A DNA stretch of 64,000 nt, taken from Phyllobacterium sp. 628 (GTDB lineage Bacteria; Pseudomonadota; Alphaproteobacteria; Rhizobiales; Rhizobiaceae). Location of the stretch: assembly GCF_014189505.1 (NCBI RefSeq), contig NZ_CP050301.1, positions 2,549,501-2,613,500 of the forward strand. The letters run 5' to 3'. The notes beneath the pieces were generated by a model that saw nothing but the letters and a program-made list of their open reading frames with translations, had not been told where the DNA came from and did not search any database. The translations under genes and the position numbers were made by a program. Below, in pieces: positions 25,409 to 36,600 of this stretch; the first letter of the stretch is position 1, and each line of letters opens with the position of its first letter.

Positions 25409-26611
25409 ATGATGACCAGCACACGAACGGACCCGATTGTTGTTGCAGGTACTGGACACGTCGGTTTGATCGCAGCCATCGCCCTTGGCCAAAGCTTTGA
25501 CAACGTTATCAGCCTGGGTGTCGTTCCGGATGGCTCCGATAGACGCACAACAGCTCTCATGATGCCGGCAATCCGTTTTCTGCAACGCATTGGCCTATGG
25601 GACAAGATCGAACCCCACGCCGCACCGATCCATTCGATGCGCATTCTCGATGGAACCAACCGTCTGGTTCGCAGCCCCGCCGTGACATTCGAGGCCAGCG
25701 AAATCGATGAACCAGCCTTCGGCTACAATATTTACAACGCGACGCTGACCTCCGTACTCAATGAAGCGCTGAAACAATCATCCGTCCGGCATGTCGCGGC
25801 TTCCGCAATGCGCTACCATTCCGTGGAAGCTGCCATGGCGGTGGAAGCCAGCGATGGCTCAATGTTCAGCGCCAATATCGTGATTGCCGCCGACGGGCGC
25901 TCGTCGCTTGCCCGCGAAGCTGCAGGGATCTCAGCCCGCACATGGCAATATAACCAAACAGCCATTGTCCTGAGCTTTAGCCATACACGCGAACATCATG
26001 ATATTTCAACGGAATTTCATACGGAGTACGGACCTTTCACGATTGTGCCGCTTGCAGGAAAGCGCTCCAGCCTTGTCTGGGTCACCACACCCGCTCACGC
26101 CGCCGAATTGCTTGAATTGAGCCTTGAACAGCTCGCAAACCGGGTTGAAGAGCGTATGCAATCCATGCTTGGCGCCGTCACCGTGGACGTGGCGCCGCAG
26201 GGCTGGCCGCTGTCAGGCCTTGTGCCCACATCCTTTGCCCGAAACAGGGTCTTTCTTGCAGGCGAATCTGCCCATGTTTTTCCGCCCATTGGCGCGCAGG
26301 GCCTCAATCTGGGTGTTCGCGACGTGGAAATACTACTGGAAACGCTTCCCGCTGATGAGACCGATCTTGGCTCGGCCCAGATCATCTCGACCTATAATCG
26401 CAAGCGCAGCCCGGATATTATTGCCCGCACTGGCGCCGTCGACGCATTGAACAGATCCTTGCTGTCGGATTTCCTGCCGGTACAGATGGTGCGCAGCGGC
26501 GGGCTTGAGCTTTTGCGCGTATTCTCGCCCCTGCGCAGCTTTGTCATGCGCGAAGGTCTGCGCCCCGGCAGCGGCTTTCGCTGGCCGCGCCGGGAGGCTG
26601 ATCGAGTTTAG
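25409..26611 (+). CDS. UbiH-family FAD-dependent monooxygenase
   Basis: 400 residues. The Rossmann motif is [14 protein letters not shown] (13-26), the middle DG motif is [14 protein letters not shown] and the third FAD motif is [20 protein letters not shown]. The family normally has GDAAH; here GESAH carries Glu in place of Asp at the flavin ribityl contact. Members hydroxylate the ubiquinone ring; which carbon is not clear. The stop overlaps the convergent mntH stop by 4 bases. Confidence 0.85.
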   Translation: MMTSTRTDPIVVAGTGHVGLIAAIALGQSFDNVISLGVVPDGSDRRTTALMMPAIRFLQRIGLWDKIEPHAAPIHSMRILDGTNRLVRSPAVTFEASEIDEPAFGYNIYNATLTSVLNEALKQSSVRHVAASAMRYHSVEAAMAVEASDGSMFSANIVIAADGRSSLAREAAGISARTWQYNQTAIVLSFSHTREHHDISTEFHTEYGPFTIVPLAGKRSSLVWVTTPAHAAELLELSLEQLANRVEERMQSMLGAVTVDVAPQGWPLSGLVPTSFARNRVFLAGESAHVFPPIGAQGLNLGVRDVEILLETLPADETDLGSAQIISTYNRKRSPDIIARTGAVDALNRSLLSDFLPVQMVRSGGLELLRVFSPLRSFVMREGLRPGSGFRWPRREADRV

Positions 26612-27954
26612 ACGAGAACGAAGTCCATCAGCAGCTTGATGTTGAGCACTGCAATCACCACAGCAATGAACATGGCAAGAGCGGTCAGCCATTTTGGCGA
26701 AACCAAAGCACCCATCTTTGTCTTACTGGCGGTAAAGATAACGAGCGGGAACACGGCAAAGGACAACTGAAGGCTGAGCACGACCTGTGTCAGGATCAGA
26801 AGCTTGGCCGTTCCGCTGTCGCCGTACCAGATCGTTACGATGACGGCGGGAACGATAGCAATGGCTCGCGTAATCAACCGGCGCAGCCACGGTGCCAGCT
26901 TCATCTTCAGAAAGCCTTCCATCACGATCTGACCAGCCAAGGTCGCGGTGACGGTCGAATTCACACCGCAGCACAGCAAGGCGATACCGAACAGTGTCGG
27001 CGCGAATGCCCAGCCCAGCAATGGAGCAAGCAGCGAATGTGCCTGGCCCAGTTCCGCAACTTCTGTCTGGCCCGTTTTATTGAAGGTTGCGGCAGCCAGA
27101 ATAAGGATGGCGGCATTGATCAAGAGTGCAAATGTCAGCGCAATTGTTGAATCCCACGTCGCATATTTCAATGCCTGCCGCTTTTCCGGTACGGTATGAC
27201 CGTAGTCGCGGGTCTGGATGATGCCGGAATGCAAGTAAAGATTATGCGGCATGACGGTCGCGCCGAGAATACCCAGTGCCAGATAAAGCATTTCCGGATT
27301 CGTGACGATTTCAGTTGTCGGGGCAAATCCCTTGATCACAGCCGCCCAATCAGGATCGGCCAGAAAGATCTGGATGCCGAAGCAAAGAGCGATCACGCCA
27401 AGCAGGGTAATGATCAATGCCTCAACCCAGCGGAAACCCAATTTCTGCAGGTAAAGGATCAGGAAAACATCCAGAGCCGTGATCAGAACGCCAATCTCCA
27501 GCGGTATGCCAAAGATCAGATTAAGGCCGATCGCTGTACCGATAACCTCGGCAATATCTGTGGCAATGATAGCCACTTCCGCCATGAACCATAGTGTGTA
27601 AGCAACCGGTCTTGGAAAAGCGTCCCGGCAGGCCTGCGCAAGGTCCCTGCCCGAGCCGATAGCCAGACGGGCGCAAAGCGCCTGCAACACGACGGCCATG
27701 AGGTTGGAGATCAGCGCAACGACCAGAAGCGTGTAGCCGAATTTCGACCCGCCAGCGAGCGACGTCGCCCAGTTTCCCGGATCCATATAGCCAACGGCAA
27801 CCAGATATCCCGGTCCGACAAAGGCTGCAGCCCTGCGCCATCCCGGCCCCGCCGTTCTTACGGCAATGGAACGATGCACATCGGAAAGCGATGCATCGCC
27901 GCGTTCGCGCCGCCAGCCTTCATCGGTATCGGCTGCCTGCCGCAAGGAATCCAT
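26608..27954 (-). CDS. mntH: Nramp-family Mn2+/divalent metal transporter MntH
   Basis: 448 residues and 11 predicted helices. The metal-site motifs DPGN (58-61) and MPHNLYLHS (about 240) are intact. It imports manganese (and iron) with protons. A perfect palindrome of the Mur/Fur type lies 20 bases ahead of the ATG, so repression by manganese is likely. Confidence 0.95.
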   Translation of the reverse strand: MDSLRQAADTDEGWRRERGDASLSDVHRSIAVRTAGPGWRRAAAFVGPGYLVAVGYMDPGNWATSLAGGSKFGYTLLVVALISNLMAVVLQALCARLAIGSGRDLAQACRDAFPRPVAYTLWFMAEVAIIATDIAEVIGTAIGLNLIFGIPLEIGVLITALDVFLILYLQKLGFRWVEALIITLLGVIALCFGIQIFLADPDWAAVIKGFAPTTEIVTNPEMLYLALGILGATVMPHNLYLHSGIIQTRDYGHTVPEKRQALKYATWDSTIALTFALLINAAILILAAATFNKTGQTEVAELGQAHSLLAPLLGWAFAPTLFGIALLCCGVNSTVTATLAGQIVMEGFLKMKLAPWLRRLITRAIAIVPAVIVTIWYGDSGTAKLLILTQVVLSLQLSFAVFPLVIFTASKTKMGALVSPKWLTALAMFIAVVIAVLNIKLLMDFVLV

Positions 27955-27974
27955 GAACTACCCTCTCATCGCAA

Positions 27975-27991
27975 TTGCAAATCATTTGCAA
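27975..27991. promoter_or_regulatory. Putative Mur (manganese) operator
   Basis: TTGCAAAT-C-ATTTGCAA is a perfect 17-bp palindrome. It resembles the Mur-responsive sites upstream of sitABCD and mntH in rhizobia and Brucella. It sits about 20 bases upstream of the mntH ATG. Confidence 0.65.
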
Positions 27992-28091
27992 CTAATAAAC
28001 TACAGAACGCGTTATCGTACAAGTAGCGCCGGAGAAAGCCCCGCTGCGACGAAACAGCCCATATCGGCATACCGATTGTTACTGGATTGCC

Positions 28092-28733
28092 TTAAATCAG
28101 CGCGAACACACTTGCGTTCACGGTGGCATCTCTCACCTGTCCGAAATCCGGCACAGCATATTCGGCAATGCACTGGAGCCGGTCGTTCGGGAGATATGCC
28201 CTGCCGGGATCGCCGATCAGAACCATGCTTCCTGCCACCAGAGAGCGATCAAGAAAGCCAAGGACACGTTCCGCAAGATCAGGCGCATAAAACAGATCAC
28301 CGACAGCGATAATATCTGCGTCGAGTGCGGGACCAGTCGTCAGATCAGCGTGTATCGACGTCATACGGACACCATTCAGTGAAGCATTGAGTTGTTGTGC
28401 AACACCGGCGTTTTGATCTGTATCCGCCGCTATAACGAGGATGGCTCCGGCCTTTGCCGCTGCAATGCCAACCACTCCCGAACCGGAACCAAGATCCAGC
28501 ACACGCTTGCCTCTCACAACCGCAGGATGATCAAGGAAGTAACGCGCAAGAACCGCGCCTCCAGCCCAATGATAAGCCCAGTACGGCGGCTCCGGATCAG
28601 GATTATCATCCGAGGCGATAAGACGGCGAAGCCCGCTCGCCGGTGTTGCGCTATGAAGAACAATTTCCGGAAGCGATGGAACAGGCAGGACGGGCATGTT
28701 CGCCCGGATGAATTCCTTGGGATCGATCAGCAA
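28092..28733 (-). CDS. Class I SAM methyltransferase, ETF-beta lysine methyltransferase-like
   Basis: 213 residues. It has the SAM motif VLDLGSGSGVVGIAAAKAG (about 79-97) and the PYWAYHWAGGAVLARYF block found in METTL20/ETFB-KMT relatives. Related enzymes in alphaproteobacteria methylate lysines of electron-transfer flavoprotein beta and ribosomal protein L7/L12. The target here is inferred from family only. Confidence 0.8.
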   Translation of the reverse strand: MLIDPKEFIRANMPVLPVPSLPEIVLHSATPASGLRRLIASDDNPDPEPPYWAYHWAGGAVLARYFLDHPAVVRGKRVLDLGSGSGVVGIAAAKAGAILVIAADTDQNAGVAQQLNASLNGVRMTSIHADLTTGPALDADIIAVGDLFYAPDLAERVLGFLDRSLVAGSMVLIGDPGRAYLPNDRLQCIAEYAVPDFGQVRDATVNASVFALI

Positions 28734-28782
28734 TCATACTCCAGATGTGTCGCGCTCATTGTCATGTCGGCTGATGCTACTC

Positions 28783-29730
28783 TCAAAGCGGTATTAGCCC
28801 ATGTGTCATGACATAGAGCCACAAGGTCAATGTCACCACTGAGAACAGGGTCGTAGCCAGAATACTGCTCGATGCACGTTCCACCCAGACCCCATATTGC
28901 TGCGCAATGACAAAAACGTTGGTGGCCGTTGGCAACGCCGCCAGCAGCATTGCGGTATAAATCCAGACAGGCGGGAAATCACCGGCAAGGCGCAAGAAGC
29001 CATAAATCAGCAAAGGCTGAAAAATCAGCTTGATCGGTACGATGAGATAAAGCTCCGGCGGCACACGTTTCAACGGACGTAAGGCTAGTGTCACACCCAT
29101 AGCAAACAATGCGCATGGCGCGGCGGCCTTCGCAAGAAGGTCTATCAGCTTGTCGATGGACGCTGGCGGCTCGAAACCAGCAATCGCCGCAGCAACGCCG
29201 AGAATGGTCGCAATGATGAATGGATGCAGGAATATCTTGCCCAGAACACTCGCCACCAGCTCATGCGGCCGCCGTTTTTCCTTGCCTGAAAGCGCCATCA
29301 TCAACGGCGCCATAACGAAGTGCAGCGTGTTATCAAAACAGAAGATCAAGGCGACCGGAACAGCAGCTGGCGCGCCAAAGGCCATGATGGCCAGTCCCGG
29401 GCCCATATAGCCGATATTGCCATAGGCAGCCGCCAACCCCTGAATGGTGCTTTCGTCAATCTTGCGGGTCCTGACATAGGCAATCAGGAACATCGCCAGA
29501 AAAACACAAAATGTTGATGCAGTGCATCCGATGATAAATGCCCATTGCTTCAGTTCGGCGACGGGTGTTTTTGAGAGGATCTGGAAAAACAATGCGGGCA
29601 ACGCCACATAGACAATGAAAACATTCATCCATCCCAAGGCTTCAAGCGGCTGCCGGCTAATCCTTGCAACAATGAATCCCAGAAAGATCAGGCCGAAGAA
29701 CGGAAGAACAAGGTTGAAGACACTGAGCAT
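28783..29730 (-). CDS. Auxin-efflux-carrier (AEC) family permease
   Basis: 315 residues with ten predicted helices and the family signatures YVALPALFFQIL, AAYGNIGYMGPGL and AALPTATNVFVIAQQYG. AEC members move small organic acids such as malonate or malate; the substrate is not known here. It stands as a single gene. Confidence 0.88.
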   Translation of the reverse strand: MLSVFNLVLPFFGLIFLGFIVARISRQPLEALGWMNVFIVYVALPALFFQILSKTPVAELKQWAFIIGCTASTFCVFLAMFLIAYVRTRKIDESTIQGLAAAYGNIGYMGPGLAIMAFGAPAAVPVALIFCFDNTLHFVMAPLMMALSGKEKRRPHELVASVLGKIFLHPFIIATILGVAAAIAGFEPPASIDKLIDLLAKAAAPCALFAMGVTLALRPLKRVPPELYLIVPIKLIFQPLLIYGFLRLAGDFPPVWIYTAMLLAALPTATNVFVIAQQYGVWVERASSSILATTLFSVVTLTLWLYVMTHGLIPL

Positions 29731-29835
29731 GACGAGCTTTGACCATTGGAACGCGTCCGGACATGGCTTGATGCCAGAAGTGGCCGCACGAATTGATAGA
29801 GACAGGTATGTCTCTGATATCTATAATGATTGGTG

Positions 29836-30171
29836 ATGATGAAACAAATACGCCACGCAAAATTTCAGATCGGTCAGGTGGTAAGCCACCGGATATTCGC
29901 TTTTCGCGGCGTTATTTTCGACGTCGATCCTGAATTCAACAATACCGAGGAATGGTACCAGTCCATCCCGGAAGATATCCGGCCCCGCAGAGACCAGCCC
30001 TTTTACCATCTCTTTGCTGAAAATGCCGATAGTGAATATGTGGCCTATGTCTCGGAACAGAACCTTGTTCCTGACACGACGGGTGTGCCACTACGCCATC
30101 CCCAGATCAAGGACATGTTCGAAAAGCCGCAAAACGGCGTCTACCGGGTGAAGAGCCCGCATATCAACTGA
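29836..30171 (+). CDS. hspQ: Heat shock protein HspQ
   Basis: About 111 residues from one of two neighbouring ATGs (29836 or 29839). The core KFQIGQVVSHRIFAFRGVIF, then WYQSIPEDIRPRRDQPFYHL and YVSEQNLVPD, is the HspQ/hemimethylated-DNA-binding (YccV-like) domain. In E. coli HspQ specifies and enhances Lon degradation. No strong ribosome site is visible. Confidence 0.9.
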   Translation: MMKQIRHAKFQIGQVVSHRIFAFRGVIFDVDPEFNNTEEWYQSIPEDIRPRRDQPFYHLFAENADSEYVAYVSEQNLVPDTTGVPLRHPQIKDMFEKPQNGVYRVKSPHIN

Positions 30172-30182
30172 TTTGCAGCAAT

Positions 30183-30214
30183 AAAAAAGGGACGCTGAAG
30201 CGTCCCTTTTTCTT
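30183..30214. terminator. Bidirectional intrinsic terminator
   Basis: AAAAGGGACGC pairs with GCGTCCCTTTT around a TGAA loop, and A/T-runs lie on both sides. It separates hspQ from the convergent IalB-family gene. Confidence 0.85.
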
Positions 30215-30228
30215 TGTCCACAATCCGA

Positions 30229-30849
30229 TTAGTTGCCGGACTTGGCTTTCGCCTGCTCGGCTTTCATCTTGTCTTCGAATTCCTTCTGACGCTTCTGGAC
30301 TTCTTCCTGAAGTGTCTTCTGGCGATCTTCGATTTCCGACTGCTGCAGGCCCGGGCCGTCAAAAGCCTGGCTGAAGCCGGTCAAAGCGACCGTGATCGGG
30401 TTTGGCTTGTTCTGGAAGTTAACCGAGGTCAGTGTCAGCTGGGCACCCTTTTTGAAGGATGCAACCAGTTCGTCAGACATGGCAACTTCCGAGATGCAGC
30501 GATCCGGGAAGCAAATGGCGAAATCGATCTTCTGAACCTTGCCGCCATTAATCTGCAGACCAACACCCGGAGGGATCAGACGGCCAGTCGGGACGGAGAC
30601 CTGGAAAATCTTGCGATTTACCTTGCCTTTGATTTCTATGAGGTTGACCGCTGTCAGCAGCTGGCCGCTATCAGCCGTAACAATATTCTGCGTGTTGCAG
30701 ATATCGTTTTCTTCCTGCTTGGAGCAAACCTTGAACCAACCCTGCGGCGTTCTCTGCTGCTGGGCTGATGCTGGTACTGCCGCGGCGGCGAGTAATGCAA
30801 TTGCACCCGCAATAGATGCGGTTGCAGCGAATGTCTTCGGGTTGGACAT
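30229..30849 (-). CDS. Invasion-associated locus B (IalB) family secreted protein
   Basis: 206 residues from the ATG at 30849; a TTG two codons earlier has better spacing to AAGGA and is possible. It has a signal peptide ending PASAQQQ, the IalB core (GWFKVCSKQEENDICNT, with paired cysteines, then PPGVGLQINGGK and FAICFPDRCISEV), and a charged C-terminal coiled coil of about 45 residues. IalB-type proteins are common in Brucella, Bartonella and soil relatives; the exact role is unknown. Confidence 0.85.
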   Translation of the reverse strand: MSNPKTFAATASIAGAIALLAAAAVPASAQQQRTPQGWFKVCSKQEENDICNTQNIVTADSGQLLTAVNLIEIKGKVNRKIFQVSVPTGRLIPPGVGLQINGGKVQKIDFAICFPDRCISEVAMSDELVASFKKGAQLTLTSVNFQNKPNPITVALTGFSQAFDGPGLQQSEIEDRQKTLQEEVQKRQKEFEDKMKAEQAKAKSGN

Positions 30850-31122
30850 GGTCAACTGGTTCCTTTCAGCGCACTTATCCGAAGTGTATCTTAATCACTC
30901 AGAATTGTTCTATCTGGCTTGGTTACCAAATAAGGCAACAGAGTGACCCTTCGTCTCGAACGCCGTGTTACACTGCATGTTAATGCAAATCCAGACTACT
31001 TTTACCTCTGTTGCGATTTCACGAACGTGATTACACCCCTTAGGCCGTAGAATCGTCACGAGATGGTAATCTTGTGGGCGAATCAAGGTGAAATGCTGCC
31101 AAGGGAAGGCAAGGTTGAAACG

Positions 31123-32940
31123 ATGCTGAAGAAAAGTTTCCAGATTCTGGCGCTGCTGGCCGTCACTTGTTTTGTAACGAGTGGTGCCATTGCCGAGCCA
31201 AAACATGGAATCGCCATGCGCGGCGAACCCGCCCTGCCCGCAGATTATCAGTACTTCCCCTATGTGAATCCCGACGCACCGAAAGGCGGCGCGATCACCT
31301 ACGGCGTGGTCGGTACGTTTGACAGTCTGAATCCGTTTCTCGTTAAAAGCATGCGTACCTATGCTCGTGGCATGTTTGGCGATCCGGAATTCGGCAATCT
31401 TGTGTATGAGTCATTGATGCAGCGCAGTGCAGACGAGCCATTTACAATGTATGGGCTGCTCGCTGAAAAGGTCGAGACCGACGCTGACCGTACCTGGGTG
31501 GAATTTACCCTCAACCCCAAGGCAAAATGGTCGGATGGTCAATCGGTGACACCGGACGATGTCATATTCACCTTTGACATCCTGACACAAAAGGGTCGCC
31601 CACCTTTTAATACGCGCATGAAACTGATCTCCAAGATAGAGAAGGTCGGCGAGCATGGTGTGCGCATCACATTCAACGATCAGGCAAACCGCGAGTTTCC
31701 GCTGGTCCTTGCGCTCATGCCGGTTTTGCCCAAACACGCCGTCGATGCCGAAAATTTTGACCGGTCACCACTCAATATTCCGATTGGAAGCGGTCCTTAT
31801 GTCGTATCTCAGGTGCAACCGGGACAGCGCATCGTTTTCAAGCGCGATCCGAATTATTGGGCCGCAGATTTGCCGAGCCGTCGCGGTTTCAACAATTACG
31901 ACACGATCAGTGTCGAATATTTCCGCAATCTGCAGGCGCAGTTCGAGGCCTTCAAGAAAGGTGTCTTTGACGTTTTCGCCGAGGGCGATCCCAATAAATG
32001 GGCATCCTCCTATGGCTTTCCGGCATTTAATGATGGCCGTGTAGTCAAAGAGACATTCAAAACCAAATCACCTTCGAACTTCTATGGTTTTACCTTCAAT
32101 ACGCGCCGTGACGAATTCAAGGACAGGACTGTGCGCGAAGCGCTGGCTCTGATGTTTGATTTCGAATGGACCAATCGCAATCTTTATGCCGGGCGCTATC
32201 AACGACTTGGCAGCTATTGGCAGGGTTCGGACTTGTCAGCTCTTGGAATAGCTGCAGATGCTACGGAACGCGCCATTCTCGCGCAGTTCCCCGATGCTGT
32301 TCTTCCTGAAGTCATGGATGGGACCTACGAGCCCGCTTCAACCGATGGTTCGGGCCGCGACCGCAAGGAGATGAAACGCGCTTACGATCTGTTGATCAGC
32401 CGTGGTTACTCGATCAAGGACGAGCAGATGCTCGATCCAAAGGGTAATCCCCTCAATTTCGAGATTTTGACGCGCTCCGTGGCGGAAGAACGTCTGGGTA
32501 TCGCCTATAAACGGACGTTGGAACGCCTTGGCATTGGCGTGACAGTCCGCACCGTTGATGATGCCCAATATCAGAAACGCCTGCAGACCTTTGATTATGA
32601 CGTCATTCTCGGCGCCTATTTGGGCACGCTCTCACCGGGATATGAGCAATATGCCCGCTGGGGCAGCCAATCGAAGGACATCGAAGGGAGCTTCAACTAT
32701 GCCGGCGTCGCCGACCCTGCAGTGGATACACTTATCGACAAGATGCTCGCAGCGCGCCAACCGGAAGAATTCACCAGCATTGTTCGCGCCCTCGACAGGG
32801 TGTTGATCTCCGGCCATTATATGGTTCCCATTTACTACCAGCCTGAGCAATGGATTGCCCATTGGGCTTATCTGAAACATCCGGACAAAACGTCCCTCAT
32901 TGGCTACCAGCTTTCCACCTGGTGGTCGGACAAACGATAG
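31123..32940 (+). CDS. Family 5 ABC transporter substrate-binding protein, YejA-like
   Basis: 605 residues from the ATG at 31123, where a signal peptide begins (LKKSFQILALLAVTCFVTSGAIAEPKHG); a longer reading from 31063 is less likely. The pattern YFPYVNPDAPKGGAITYGVVG, then WVEFTLNPKAKWSDGQSVTPDDV, is typical of YejA/oligopeptide-type SBP_bac_5 proteins. No permease or ATPase genes are adjacent, so it must work with a transporter elsewhere. It is followed 9 bases later by the DsbA-like gene. Confidence 0.9.
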   Translation: MLKKSFQILALLAVTCFVTSGAIAEPKHGIAMRGEPALPADYQYFPYVNPDAPKGGAITYGVVGTFDSLNPFLVKSMRTYARGMFGDPEFGNLVYESLMQRSADEPFTMYGLLAEKVETDADRTWVEFTLNPKAKWSDGQSVTPDDVIFTFDILTQKGRPPFNTRMKLISKIEKVGEHGVRITFNDQANREFPLVLALMPVLPKHAVDAENFDRSPLNIPIGSGPYVVSQVQPGQRIVFKRDPNYWAADLPSRRGFNNYDTISVEYFRNLQAQFEAFKKGVFDVFAEGDPNKWASSYGFPAFNDGRVVKETFKTKSPSNFYGFTFNTRRDEFKDRTVREALALMFDFEWTNRNLYAGRYQRLGSYWQGSDLSALGIAADATERAILAQFPDAVLPEVMDGTYEPASTDGSGRDRKEMKRAYDLLISRGYSIKDEQMLDPKGNPLNFEILTRSVAEERLGIAYKRTLERLGIGVTVRTVDDAQYQKRLQTFDYDVILGAYLGTLSPGYEQYARWGSQSKDIEGSFNYAGVADPAVDTLIDKMLAARQPEEFTSIVRALDRVLISGHYMVPIYYQPEQWIAHWAYLKHPDKTSLIGYQLSTWWSDKR

Positions 32941-32949
32941 GTTGAAATC

Positions 32950-33615
32950 ATGACCGAGAAGAAATTCACGATCGATGTGGTGTCGGATGTTGTGTGCCCG
33001 TGGTGTTTTGTCGGACGCAAGCGGCTTGAACGCGCCCTCGCGCTCAATCCTGAGCTGGATGTGACCGTGAACTGGCGACCCTATCAATTGGACCCGACTC
33101 TTCCGCGCCAAGGCAAGGACCGCAACAAGTACATGACCGAGAAATTCGGCAATTCAGACCGAATTTTTGAGGTTCATCAGCAATTGATTGAACTTGGTAA
33201 GGAAGAAGGCATCGAATTCGATTTCGAAGCTATCGAAATCGCGCCCAATACACTGGATGCGCATCGCATTATCCGGTGGGGCTCCCAAGCGGGTCCCGAT
33301 GTGCAGGACCGTATCGTCGGTATCCTGTTTTCCTACTATTTCGAACAGGGCAAGAATATCGGCGACCATCAGGTACTGATTGAGGCTGCCGAAGAAGCAG
33401 GGATGGACGGCGCCATTGTGGCGAGCCTGCTGCCGACCGACGCGGACAGCGTTGGCGTGCGTCAGGAGATCGACACTGCCAACCAGATTGGCGTGCGCGG
33501 CGTACCATGCTTCATTCTCGATCAGAAATACGCTGTTATGGGTGCCCAGTCAGCCGACGCGCTGGCCGATGCCATCCGCCAGACCGCAGATGGTTTCGAG
33601 CCCGGTCCAACCTGA
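32950..33615 (+). CDS. DsbA-family oxidoreductase, FrnE-like
   Basis: 221 residues with the thioredoxin-fold active site CPWC at 16-19 and a helical insert, as in the FrnE/HCCA-isomerase branch of the DsbA family. The GVRGVPCFILDQKYAVMGAQ segment holds the cis-proline. No signal peptide is present, so it is cytosolic, as is known for FrnE. It could serve in stress-linked thiol chemistry. Confidence 0.88.
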   Translation: MTEKKFTIDVVSDVVCPWCFVGRKRLERALALNPELDVTVNWRPYQLDPTLPRQGKDRNKYMTEKFGNSDRIFEVHQQLIELGKEEGIEFDFEAIEIAPNTLDAHRIIRWGSQAGPDVQDRIVGILFSYYFEQGKNIGDHQVLIEAAEEAGMDGAIVASLLPTDADSVGVRQEIDTANQIGVRGVPCFILDQKYAVMGAQSADALADAIRQTADGFEPGPT

Positions 33616-33635
33616 TCTAGATCCTGAACTGGCCG

Positions 33636-36600
33636 CTATGCGGCGGCCAGCTTTGCCAGCTGCGTCATCACAACAGCTGCACCGTTCAGGCGTTTCTCCG
33701 CCGTTGGCCAATCCCGTACGAAGACGATGCTTTGATCCGGGCGGATCTTCGCCATCGAGCCCTGCTCTCCAATCAACTTCACCAGAGCGGCCGGATTGTT
33801 GAACGTCTTGTTGCGGAACTGGATGACGATGCCCTTCGGTCCTGCATCGAGCTTGTCCACATTCGCACGGCGGCATAGCGCCTTGATGTAGACGATCTTG
33901 AGCAGATGCTGGACTTCATCCGGCAGCGGACCGAACCGGTCGATAAGTTCCGCACCAAAACCATCGATATCCTGCAACTCTTCCAGATCAGCCAGGCGGC
34001 GATAGAGACCAAGCCGCAACTGCAGATCCGGCACATAGGTTTCCGGAATCATCACGGCTGTACCCACGGCGATCTGCGGCGACCAGTGGCCGTCATCCAC
34101 TTCGCATGTGCCCTTGATCTCGGAAACAGCCTCTTCCAGCATCTGCTGGTAGAGCTCGAAACCAACCTCTTTGATGTGCCCGGATTGTTCCTCACCCAGC
34201 AGATTACCCGCGCCGCGAATGTCCATGTCATGGCTTGCCAGCTGGAAACCCGCGCCAAGTGTATCCAATGATTGGAGGACCTTAAGCCTGCGATCCGCCA
34301 TCTGCGTCAACATCTTGTTGGCCGGCAATGTGAACAGGGCAAAAGCCCGCTGCTTCGACCGTCCCACCCGGCCGCGCAGCTGGTATAGCTGTGCCAGACC
34401 AAACATATCAGCACGGTGGATGATCAGTGTGTTGGCCGTCGGAATGTCGAGTCCGGATTCAACAATGGTCGTCGACAACAGCACGTCATACTGCCCATCG
34501 TAGAACGCGTTCATAATGTCATCGAGCTCACCGGGCGGCATCTGACCATGGGCAATGGCCACTTTGAGCTCCGGCACCTGCGTATCAAGGAACTCCTTGA
34601 TCTCACCCAAGTCCGAAATGCGCGGACAGACGTAAAAACTCTGGCCACCGCGATAGCGCTCGCGCAACAGGGTTTCGCGGATCACAAGCGGATCGAAAGG
34701 AGAAACGAATGTGCGTACCGCCATGCGATCAACTGGCGGCGTGGTGATCAGTGACAATTCACGAACGCCAGTCAGGGCCAATTGCAATGTGCGCGGGATC
34801 GGCGTGGCCGACAGGGTCAGCACATGCACGTCAGATTTCAGGTCTTTCAACCGTTCCTTATGCTTGACGCCGAAATGCTGCTCTTCATCGATAATCAGCA
34901 GGCCCAGATTCTTGAAAGTAATGCCCTGCCCGAGGAGTGCATGGGTGCCAACGACAATATCGATTTGTCCTTCGGCAATGCCCTTCTTGTTCTCGGCCAG
35001 TTCCTTGGCACCAACCAGACGCGAAGCTTGTGCCACATTGACGGGCAGCCCCTGAAACCGCGTCGAGAATGTCTTGAAATGCTGCCGGGATAGCAATGTG
35101 GTTGGTACGACAACCGCTACCTGAACGCCATTCAGCGCCGCCACGAAAGCCGCACGCAGCGCAACTTCCGTCTTGCCAAAGCCCACATCGCCGCAAATCA
35201 GGCGGTCCATCGGCTTACCGAGGGACAAATCATCGATGACCGCTTCGATGGCGCGGTCCTGATCCTCTGTCTCCTCATAGGGGAAACGCGCAGCGAATTC
35301 GCCATAGAGTCCGTCAGGCGGCGTCAGAACGGGCGCTCCGCGCATTTGCCGCTCCGCTGCAATGCGGATCAGGTGTCCGGCAATTTCCAGCAGGCGCTTC
35401 TTCAGCTTGGCTTTGCGGGCCTGCCACGCACCGCCGCCGAGCTTGTCCAACACGGCGGTTGAACTTTCCGAGCCAAACCGTGATAAAAGCTCGATATTTT
35501 CCACCGGCAAAAACAGACGGTCATCGCCCGCATAGTGGATTTCAAGACAGTCATGCGGCGCACCGGCCGCCGTGATGGTCCGCAGGCCGATGAAGCGGCC
35601 GATACCGTGGTCGACGTGCACGACAATATCGCCTGCATTCAATGCAGCAACTTCGCTGATGAAATCCTGATCGCGCTTGCGTCGCTTGGAACGGCGGATC
35701 AGGCGGTCGCCAAGAATGTCCTGTTCCGCGATGACCACGAGGTCACCCGCATCAAATCCGGTTTCCAGCGCCAGAATACCGGCCATGATCTTGTCACGCG
35801 CCAGCGCCTTCACGGTCCGCAGATCGTTGACGAGTTCGATCTTTTCCAGCCCGTGCTCATTCAGAACCTGCACGAGCCGGTCGCGCGAGCCTTCGCTCCA
35901 GGCTGCGAGCAGTACTTTCTTGCCCGCTGCACGCTCGTCGGCAATGTGCTTGACCACCGCATCAAAAACATTGGCATCTTTTGCGGTGCGTTCTTCGACA
36001 AAGGTCCGGCCGCGATGTGCGCCGGCGTGGAGAACCGAACGTCCGGTTGCGAATGGCGCATCAAATGGCGAAAAATCCACGCGCATTCCGGATGAGATCG
36101 CAGCTTCCTCGACTTCCGCAGGCGACAAATACAGTGAGCCCGGCTCAACCGGTTTGTAGGGCACAGATTCGCCCGGTTCAGTTCCATCTGACTGCTTTTT
36201 ACGCGCTTCGTAGTGGTCGACCACCATTTTATGGCGTTCCGCCATGGCTTCATGTGCCAGATGATCGAAAATAACAGGCATATTGCCCGCATGATCAAAT
36301 AACGTTTCCATGCGCTCGTAAAACAATGGCAGCCAGTGCTCCATACCGGCAAAACGGCGCCCTTCCGAAATTGCCTGATAGAGCGCGTCATTGCGCGATG
36401 GTGCGCCAAACTTCTGCACATATTGCGAGCGGAACCGGCTGATCATTTCCGGCGAGAGCGTGATTTCACTCATCGGCTGCATGGAGAATTCGGTCTTTTG
36501 ACTGGACGTGCGCTGCGACGCCGCATCAAAAGTACGAATGGATTCGAGATTATCGCCGAAAAAGTCCAGTCGCAGTGGCTCTTCAGCCCCCGGTGCGAAA

